Assembly (NCBI GenBank): GCA_964550165.1
Contig: CAZJYC010000014.1
Coordinates: 1 to 47,068, forward strand
DNA from: CAZJYC01 sp964550165
GTDB lineage: Bacteria > Acidobacteriota > Aminicenantia > Aminicenantales > Aminicenantaceae
Reading direction: 5' to 3'
DNA: 47,068 nucleotides
Of this stretch, positions 41,014 to 47,068 are shown in pieces. The notes below the pieces were generated by a model. The model saw only the letters and a list, made by a program, of their open reading frames with translations, did not search any database and was not told the origin of the DNA. Positions within the stretch are counted from its first letter, which is position 1. Each line of letters begins with the position of its first letter. The translations under genes were made by a program, and so were the position numbers.

Positions 41014-43419
41014 ATGAATAAAAGAATGCTCATTGGGAAAATCGGTCTTTTTATCTTAATTTTAATCCTTAGCTTTGCCTGCGGGAAGAGAACGCAAACG
41101 GATTATCCGATGAAGCCTGTGCCTTTCACCGAGGTGAGCTTCAGCGACGTGTTCTGGTCGCCAAGGCTTGAAACAAACCGCACTGTCACCGTTCCTTTTG
41201 CCTTTAAGCAGTGTGAGGAGACGGGCCGCATCGCCAATTTTGAAATCGCCGGCGGGCTGAAGCAGGGCAGTTTCCGCTCCAGATATTCTTTTGATGATTC
41301 CGATGTTTTCAAAATCATCGAGGGTGCTTCTTATTCTCTAGCCCAGCATCCTGACCCAGAACTCGATAAATACCTGGATGAGCTGATTGCCAAAATTGCT
41401 GCTGCCCAGGAAGATGACGGCTATCTGTTCACAGCCAGGACAATTGACCCTCAATCGCCGATGGAAATGGCCGGTAAAGAACGCTGGTCAAACCTTCAGT
41501 GGAGCCATGAGCTTTACAATGTCGGCCATCTCTACGAGGCGGCTGTAGCTCACTACCGGTCGACGGGGAAAAAGACCTTGCTCCATGTCGCCTTGAAGAA
41601 TGCGGACCTCGTTGCCAAGGAGTTTGGAACAGGAAGACGCAGGTCTGTGCCGGGTCATCAGGAGATTGAGATAGGGCTGGCAAAGCTTTATCGGGTGACA
41701 GGCAATAAAAAATACCTGAATCTGGCCAAATTCTTTCTGGATGAGAGAGGCAAAGCTGAAGGTCACCAATTGTACGGTGAATACGCCCAGGACCACATTC
41801 CCGTTGTCGAGCAGAGCGAGGCTGTGGGCCATGCGGTGAGGGCTGCTTACATGTACTCGGGCATGGCTGATGTGGCGGCGCTCGCGGGAGAGGAAAGCTA
41901 TATCAAGGCCATCGACCGCCTCTGGGAGAATGTGGTGAGCAAAAAGCTCTATTTAACCGGGGGCCTCGGTGCCACCGGAGCCTGGGAAGGTTTTGGCCCG
42001 GATTATGAGCTCCCCAATGCCAGCGCTTATGCCGAGACATGCGCCTCTATCGCTAACGCCCTCTGGAACTACCGTATGTTTCTCCTTCACGGCGATGCGA
42101 AATACATCGATGTCCTGGAGCGAATTCTTTACAACGGTTTGCTCTCCGGAATCTCCTTTGAGGGAGACCGCTTCTTCTATCCCAACCCGCTGGCTTCCTT
42201 TGGCCAGCATCAGCGAAGCCCCTGGTTTTCCTGTGCCTGCTGCCCGAGCAATGTCAGCCGCTTTATGCCCTCTGTTCCCGGCTATATCTACGCTTTTTCT
42301 GACAACAACATCTACATTAATCTTTTTGTCCAGGGCACGGCCAAAATCAAGACAAAGTCCGCTGCGGTTCAGATCGAGCAGGCGACTGAATATCCTTGGA
42401 AAGGCGAGATCAAGATTCGGATGACTCCGGAAAAGCCGTCCCGGTTCACCTTATACGTGCGCATCCCGGGCTGGGCTCAAGATCGACCTCTGCCCGGCGA
42501 CCTTTACCGCTATCTAAAAAAATCCGATGAGAAGCCGGCTCTAAAAGTCAACGGGGAAATCGTTCCGCTCAACCTTGAAAAAGGTTATCTGCTGATTAGC
42601 CGCAACTGGAGGGAAGGAGACACGGTTGAAATCAGCCTTCCTCTGGCCATCCGCCGCGTGATTGCCCATGATGCAGTGAAAGCCGATCAGGGCCGTGTGG
42701 CTGTTGAGCGAGGACCGATTGTCTATTGCGCGGAATGGCCGGACAACAGGAGCCATGTCAGGAATCTCGTTCTCGAGGACAATGCGCCTTTGAGCGCTGA
42801 ATTTCGGCCCGAGCTTTTAAAGGGAGTAACTGTCATCACTGGCGAAGCCACAGCTTACCGTTTGAAAGGTGGTCAGCTCGTCAGCCAGAAACAACCGCTG
42901 ATGCTCGTTCCCTATTATGCCTGGGCCCACCGGGGGAAAGGCGAGATGGCGGTCTGGCTTGCCCGTCAGCAAGAAGCCGTTCAGCCTCTGTCAGAACCCA
43001 CCATTGCTTCGACCAGCCGGCCGAGCGCTTCGGGAGGAACAGGAGTTGAAGCCCTGAACGACCAGTTTGAGCCTGAAAGTTCCAACGACCACTCGACCCG
43101 CTGCTTTCACTGGTGGCCAAAAAAGGGGACTCTGGAGTGGGTCCAGTACGATTTCAGTGAAACCAGCCGTGTTTCTGAGGTGTCGGTCTACTGGTTTGAC
43201 GACACGGGCAGAGGCGAATGCCGCGTGCCAAAAGCATGGAAGGTTCTTTATAAGGCAGGCGAGCGATGGCTGCCAGTCGAGAACCTGGAGCCCTGCGGCG
43301 TCGCCAAGGATAAATACAACACTGTCCGGTTTAAGCCTGTTTCCACGCGCAGCCTTCGCCTGGAGATTCAGTTACCGGATAAATTCTCGAGCGGCATTCA
43401 GGAGTGGAAAGTCAAATAA
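41014..43419 (+). CDS. GH127-family beta-L-arabinofuranosidase (DUF1680), lipoprotein-like
   Basis: 801 residues from ATG 41014 (AAGGAG 10 nt upstream; the frame is open to 40957 but the extension spoils the signal). An N-terminal signal ends LSFAC with Cys23, a slightly imperfect lipobox. The GH127 alpha/alpha barrel (about 35-440) carries the zinc/catalytic set matching HypBA1: Glu341 and Cys343 in AETCA, Cys409 and Cys410 in CACCPSN, with Cys410 expected to correspond to the nucleophile or its zinc partner. Beta-sandwich domains follow, and the last about 110 residues look like a F5/8-type carbohydrate-binding module (WVQYDFSETSRVSEVSVYWF). It would release beta-linked L-arabinofuranose from plant glycoproteins or arabinan side chains; a GH51 gene follows. 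Confidence 0.9.
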   Translation: MNKRMLIGKIGLFILILILSFACGKRTQTDYPMKPVPFTEVSFSDVFWSPRLETNRTVTVPFAFKQCEETGRIANFEIAGGLKQGSFRSRYSFDDSDVFKIIEGASYSLAQHPDPELDKYLDELIAKIAAAQEDDGYLFTARTIDPQSPMEMAGKERWSNLQWSHELYNVGHLYEAAVAHYRSTGKKTLLHVALKNADLVAKEFGTGRRRSVPGHQEIEIGLAKLYRVTGNKKYLNLAKFFLDERGKAEGHQLYGEYAQDHIPVVEQSEAVGHAVRAAYMYSGMADVAALAGEESYIKAIDRLWENVVSKKLYLTGGLGATGAWEGFGPDYELPNASAYAETCASIANALWNYRMFLLHGDAKYIDVLERILYNGLLSGISFEGDRFFYPNPLASFGQHQRSPWFSCACCPSNVSRFMPSVPGYIYAFSDNNIYINLFVQGTAKIKTKSAAVQIEQATEYPWKGEIKIRMTPEKPSRFTLYVRIPGWAQDRPLPGDLYRYLKKSDEKPALKVNGEIVPLNLEKGYLLISRNWREGDTVEISLPLAIRRVIAHDAVKADQGRVAVERGPIVYCAEWPDNRSHVRNLVLEDNAPLSAEFRPELLKGVTVITGEATAYRLKGGQLVSQKQPLMLVPYYAWAHRGKGEMAVWLARQQEAVQPLSEPTIASTSRPSASGGTGVEALNDQFEPESSNDHSTRCFHWWPKKGTLEWVQYDFSETSRVSEVSVYWFDDTGRGECRVPKAWKVLYKAGERWLPVENLEPCGVAKDKYNTVRFKPVSTRSLRLEIQLPDKFSSGIQEWKVK

Positions 43420-43480
43420 GAAGCATTTCTTGATTAGAGACATGTTAGGTTGAGCGCTTGAAGAATCGGTTGAAAGGCTC

Positions 43481-43622
43481 AAGCTGAGTGGTTCAAAAAC
43501 ATGCTGCTTTTTCCCCTGCGGATCAAAAACGGCTCAGTTTCAGGGTTCGCTCTCCTCTCAGTGTGGTCGAGGAGGCATGCCCGCTCAGCCTTCAAATGGC
43601 TTTTTCACCATTCAGCTTTTGC
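43481..43622. repeat. Degenerate core copy G of the MITE-like family
   Basis: Matches the element core only: AGCTGAGTGGTTCAAAAACA at left, CGGCTCAGTTTCAGGGTTCG and GGAGGCATGCCCGCTCAGCC in the middle, and GGCTTTTTCACCATTCAGCT at right. The stem-loop is partly retained. No terminal repeats were found. It lies 57 bases before the assembly gap at 43680. Confidence 0.6.
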
Positions 43623-43679
43623 TTAATATACGAATACAAATGCATTAAATGATTTTACATTATCATTGCGATCCGAAGG

Positions 43680-43779
43680 NNNNNNNNNNNNNNNNNNNNN
43701 NNNNNNNNNNNNNNNNNNNNNNNNNNNNNNNNNNNNNNNNNNNNNNNNNNNNNNNNNNNNNNNNNNNNNNNNNNNNNNN
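43680..43779. other. Assembly gap (100 N)
   Basis: A run of exactly 100 N, probably a scaffolding placeholder of unknown true size. Sequence between the GH127 and GH51 genes may be missing here. Confidence 0.98.
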
Positions 43780-43835
43780 CCCAAGCTGATTTTTTATATG
43801 TCCTGGATTTCAAAATGCGTATTTTGGAGGGAAAA

Positions 43836-45834
43836 TTGGTTCAAAAAAAGAAAAGGGGAAAAGACTGTTTTTTAATCTGGCTAATCGTCAATTTATGCGC
43901 TGTGACTTTATGGGCGAATTCTTCTTCGCTCAAGACCGAAAAAATTTTTAGCGCTGAAGAAAAATTGGCGATAGCCAATCCCTCTTTTGAAGAGATGGAT
44001 GGGGATTTGCCCAGGGGATGGAAGACTGCCCAATGGCGGGGAAGAGCAAATTTTGAAGTTTCTGACATCGCTCATACCGGAATGCAGAGCGTGAAGATTT
44101 CTTCAGACGAAGGAGCGGATGCCTCCTGGATAACGATTGTTCCAGTCAAGCCTTATTCGAAGTACCGCCTGAGCGGCTGGATCAAGACTCAGGATGTCAA
44201 AGCTACTACAGGAAAAGGCGCCCTTTTCAACCTTCACAACCTTCAGCCGCTTCAAACAAAGGCCCTTTCCGGCACTCAGGACTGGACTCAGGTTGAGCTT
44301 GTTTTTGAGACAGCGGCCAATGATGCCGTTCAGGTCAACTGCCTTCTTGGCGGCTGGGGAAGAGCCGAAGGAACAGCCTGGTATGATGATATCCAGCTTG
44401 AGCTTCTATCGACCAGAGAGCTGAAGCCTAAGGTTTCAATTGAGCCGTTAAAAACTTATCATCCGGTTTCTAAATACATCTACGGCCAGTTCATCGAGCA
44501 TCTTGGCCGCTGCATCTACGGCGGAATCTGGGCTGAGATGCTTGAGGATCGGAAATTTTTCTTTCCGGTTGGAACTGAAACCTCTCCCTGGAAGGTTATC
44601 GGTGATCCATCCAGGGTGAAGATGAATCCCGTTCTTGGCTATGTGGGAGTGCATGCTCCTGAAGTTCGTTTAAAAGGCAGCGGCGAGCCAGGAGGTTTTT
44701 TTCAGGAAAACCTGGCAGTTATCCAGGGAAAGAGCTATGCCGGCCGCATTGTCCTTGCCGGCGACCCTGGCACTGCGCCAGTTCAAATCAGCCTTGTCTG
44801 GGGACAAGAAGAGAGTCAAAGAGATGTGAAGACGATACCAGAACCGGGAAGCGAATACCGAACTATTCCTTTGTCTTTTCAAGCAGAAGAATACAGCGAA
44901 AACGCTCGGCTTGAAATCTCAAGCAGCGGCGGCGAGTCTTTCAGGGTGGGAGCAGTGTCGCTCATGCCTGCGGACAATATCGAGGGATTCCGTCCGGATG
45001 TTCTGAAGTTGCTTAAAGAGCTCGATTCGCCTGTCTACCGCTGGCCTGGCGGAAATTTTGTCAGCGGCTACAACTGGAAGGATGGAATCGGAGACCCTGA
45101 CCGCCGGCCTCCCCGAAAAAATCCTGCCTGGCAGGGCGTTGAGCATAACGACTTCGGCATCCATGAATTCATGAATTTTTGCCGACTGATAGGAGCCGAG
45201 CCTTACATCACAGTCAACAGCGGCCTGGGTGATGAGATCTTAGCCGCAGANNNNNNNNNNNNNNNNNNNNNNNNNNNNNNNNNNNNNNNNNNNNNNNNNN
45301 NNNNNNNNNNNNNNNNNNNNNNNNNNNNNNNNNNNNNNNNNNNNNNNNNNCGCCGGCCTCCATGAATACTTCCGGCAGAGCGATATCATCTTCATGGCCA
45401 ATTACGCTCAGACGGTCAACGTCATCGGCGCCATAAAAACAAGCAAGACTGCAGCTGAGTTTGAAACCACAGGGCTTGTCTTAAAGCTTTATCGGTCCTG
45501 CTTTGGTGAGGTTCCCGTAAAAGTGAGCGGCGCGCCCGAGCCCTTGGATGTGGCTGCAGCCTGGAAAGAAGGAAAAAAGAAATTGACTCTGGCCATAGTC
45601 AACCCGACGCATTCCGAGCAGGTCTTGTCTCTGTCTTTTAAGGGAGTGAACGTTCCCAGGACAGGGCGTCTGTGGCGGATTTGCGGTGAGGATGGAATGG
45701 CCTACAATGAGCCGGGCAAAGAGCCTGCGGTCAAAATCCAGGAAATCGGTCAGGCGCCCTTTTCATCCCGGTTGGCCATCCCTCCTCTGAGCATCTCTAT
45801 CTTTGAGCTGGCTCTCCGCAGCCAGAGGAATTGA
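43836..45834 (+). CDS. GH51-family alpha-L-arabinofuranosidase, interrupted by assembly gap
   Basis: Two halves of one gene separated by 100 N at 45251-45350. The start is probably TTG 43836, with GGAGGG four bases upstream (ATG 43815 is in frame but lacks a site). A signal peptide (KKRGKDCFLIWLIVNLCAVT) is followed by a CBM4/9-like module (about 40-200; IANPSFEEMDGDLPRGW), then the GH51 domain (YGQFIEHLGRCIYGGIWAEM, YRWPGGNFVSGYNWKDG). After the gap the frame shifts, and the typical C-terminal part resumes (GLHEYFRQSDIIFMANYAQT, ending LSISIFELAL). Both catalytic Glu residues fall in the missing part, so activity cannot be judged. With GH127 it forms an arabinose-releasing pair. Confidence 0.88.
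45251..45350. other. Assembly gap (100 N) inside the GH51 gene
   Basis: Exactly 100 N. Family length suggests far more than 33 codons are absent; the reading frame also differs across the gap, as expected for a placeholder. Confidence 0.98.
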
Positions 45835-45878
45835 TTCCTATCTTTGACTATGGTAATTTAATTTAAAAAGGAGAAGAG

Positions 45879-46061
45879 ATGTCTTTTACAGCCGTGTTTA
45901 AAAAGGTGCCTGAAGGATATATAGGCTTTGTGGAACAGTTGCCAGGTGCCAATACTCAAGGTGCGACTCTTGAGGAAGCAAGGGAAAATCTAAAAGAAGC
46001 CATCCGTCTGGTTTTAGAAGCTAATAAGCAGCTTGCTGAAAAGGAAAATAGTTTGTCCTGA
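45879..46061 (+). CDS. HicB-like (UPF0150) small protein, no HicA partner seen
   Basis: 60 residues with the partial RNase-H-like fold of HicB antitoxins: FTAVFKKVPEGYIGFVEQLPG, then ANTQGATLEEARENLKEAIRLVL. AAAGGAGAAGAG precedes the ATG. HicB normally neutralises the HicA mRNA interferase, but no HicA frame (about 60 residues with a catalytic His) lies in the 44 nt before or 48 nt after. The protein also lacks the C-terminal DNA-binding domain of long HicBs. It is therefore a solitary UPF0150-type protein, whose role in many genomes is unknown. Confidence 0.75.
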   Translation: MSFTAVFKKVPEGYIGFVEQLPGANTQGATLEEARENLKEAIRLVLEANKQLAEKENSLS

Positions 46062-46109
46062 TCTTGAGATAGCTTACCCCAGCAGAAATAAATGAAGGAT
46101 TACAATTGC

Positions 46110-46195
46110 GCCGGGGTGGCGGAATTGGCAGACGCAAGGGACTTAAAATCCCTCGGAACGCAAGTTCCGTGCCGGTTCGAGTCCGGCCCTCGGCA
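46110..46195 (+). tRNA. tRNA-Leu (UAA anticodon)
   Basis: Cloverleaf with a long variable arm: acceptor GCCGGGG/CCTCGGC (one G-T pair), anticodon stem AGGGA/TCCCT with loop CTTAAAA (anticodon TAA), variable hairpin CGGAAC/GTTCCG, T arm GCCGG/CCGGC with TTCGAGT, discriminator A. CCA is not encoded. Confidence 0.95.
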
Positions 46196-46238
46196 TTCTT
46201 TTTGCCTCTAGCGCCTTTGAATTAAGCTAATTACCGCT

Positions 46239-47068
46239 TTATTCTATTATTTCAAGATTAAAAATATCCTTCCTACTCCACTCCAGCCAATAATGAATTG
46301 CACGCTCACGGATAAAACGCCAATAATTGTCAGTTAAAGGCCCGTGCAGGATAATTGCTTTTTTTATATCTTTTTTTATTGTATCCCAATAATCCTCTTT
46401 GAGTTGAAGACTTATGGTTTTGTTTTTAAAGGTAAAAATCGCCTTCGGCATTTGAGGCAAATCTGTTGATATAGAGATTCTGCCATGCCCGAGAGTTGCA
46501 CCTGTGCTTGCCTGTAATCCATCATTAAAACAACTAATAGGCGGGAGACTGCCTGCATAAGATACTATGGATAACTCATCAAGTCCGACATGAAAATATT
46601 CTCGTGCTCTCAGTCCCATTTTTGCCCCAATAATGGAGTAGATTCCTAAATGGTCGTGAAATTCATTGGTTATCACCACAATTTTCCATTCTTTCTTTCC
46701 ATGCCTTTCAATGATTTGGCTCATTAATTGTCTGATATCTTCTCTGAACAAACGGGATTCCTTTGGAAATTGCTTAAAGGTCACACTCATATCTTCGATG
46801 TCGTGAGACAATATTTCGATAATCGCTGCTTCAATTTTGTCTGTTTTTTTTAAACGACTGATACTATGACAGAGATGTCCTTCAATTATTCTTGTCCCAA
46901 ACAATTCGGGATACAGAAGATACAAAGCCGCTAAATCGTCCCATAGTCCCAGGTGGCCGGTTTTGATGAGTTGTGAAACTTCATTCTGCAGATGAGATTT
47001 TGCAATTTTCTGAGCGTAAGGTGTTTTTATGTCTTCTATAGATCGTAATAATTTTTCAGTGAATACAA
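46239..47068 (-). CDS. Partial protein: nucleoside-hydrolase-like end plus FmdE-like domain
   Basis: The minus strand is open without interruption from the stop at 46239 to the window edge (last full codon 47066-47064), about 276 residues of a gene whose start lies outside. The first about 60 residues, ending TGHLGLWDDLAALYLLYPEL, resemble the C-terminal active-site helix region of inosine/uridine-type nucleoside hydrolases (WDxLA). The middle part, NEFHDHLGIYSIIGAKMGLR, then YAGSLPPISCFNDGLQASTG and TLGHGRISI, resembles FmdE-like proteins, although the usual GHxCPG motif is altered to DHLGIY. Both assignments are from pattern memory. Convergent with tRNA-Leu. Confidence 0.5.
   Translation of the reverse strand, partial: VFTEKLLRSIEDIKTPYAQKIAKSHLQNEVSQLIKTGHLGLWDDLAALYLLYPELFGTRIIEGHLCHSISRLKKTDKIEAAIIEILSHDIEDMSVTFKQFPKESRLFREDIRQLMSQIIERHGKKEWKIVVITNEFHDHLGIYSIIGAKMGLRAREYFHVGLDELSIVSYAGSLPPISCFNDGLQASTGATLGHGRISISTDLPQMPKAIFTFKNKTISLQLKEDYWDTIKKDIKKAIILHGPLTDNYWRFIRERAIHYWLEWSRKDIFNLEIIE

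Noticed and set aside
45879..46061. Complete HicAB toxin-antitoxin system.
   Set aside because: No HicA-sized frame with its conserved His was found on either side of the HicB-like gene.

Overview
The window looks like a scaffold from an uncultured, Gram-negative (diderm) heterotrophic bacterium. Two 100-N assembly gaps (43680-43779 and 45251-45350) point to a metagenome or single-cell assembly. LpxC, an Oar-like TonB-dependent receptor and lipoprotein or secreted glycosidases indicate an outer membrane. The gene mix (propionyl/branched-chain acyl-CoA genes, MIPS, ArsA, a DRG-like GTPase, GH127/GH51) and moderate GC recall Candidatus Aminicenantes or other Acidobacteriota-like lineages. That placement is a guess from memory and was not computed.

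Layout. 1-2986: acyl-CoA dehydrogenase, MeaB chaperone and methylmalonyl-CoA epimerase (branched-chain/odd-chain acyl-CoA to succinyl-CoA). 3027-7912 (minus): a secreted DUF4783-like protein, a giant 12-TM NtrY-like sensor kinase and a flavodoxin. 8335-9158 (minus): a ribbon-helix-helix regulator with a repeated operator, and a small membrane protein. 9438-14923: HAD phosphatase, VIT/VWA protein, class V aminotransferase, DUF362 ferredoxin-like protein. 15072-15620: tRNA-Pro and an unannotated 46-codon membrane peptide behind a phased repeat array. 15703-21780: DRG-like GTPase diverging from gyrB-gyrA. 21873-28525: long-chain acyl-CoA ligase, zinc-ribbon coiled-coil protein, tRNA-CAU, and rpoD downstream of dnaG. 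28804-34627: larB, then lpxC, TPR protein, glmU and glmS (envelope amino-sugar supply). 34671-40769 (minus): ArsA ATPase, small protein, CDP-alcohol phosphatidyltransferase, inositol-phosphate synthase and TonB receptor. 41014-45834: GH127 and gap-split GH51 arabinofuranosidases. 45879-47068: lone HicB-like protein, tRNA-Leu and a partial nucleoside-hydrolase/FmdE-like gene.

The most striking unexplained feature is a family of dispersed intergenic elements at 7957-8325, 12270-12609, 24532-24984 and 29599-29812, with fragments at 15234-15315 and 43481-43622. They are built as large imperfect palindromes with conserved terminal inverted repeats. Three copies are flanked, flush with the same ends, by 9-bp direct repeats, as expected of transposition. 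An internal hairpin keeps its pairing while its stem sequence changes between copies, and in one copy the whole core is inverted. No transposase lies in the window, so I read these as non-autonomous, MITE-like elements. No rRNA, CRISPR array, prophage or complete IS was seen.
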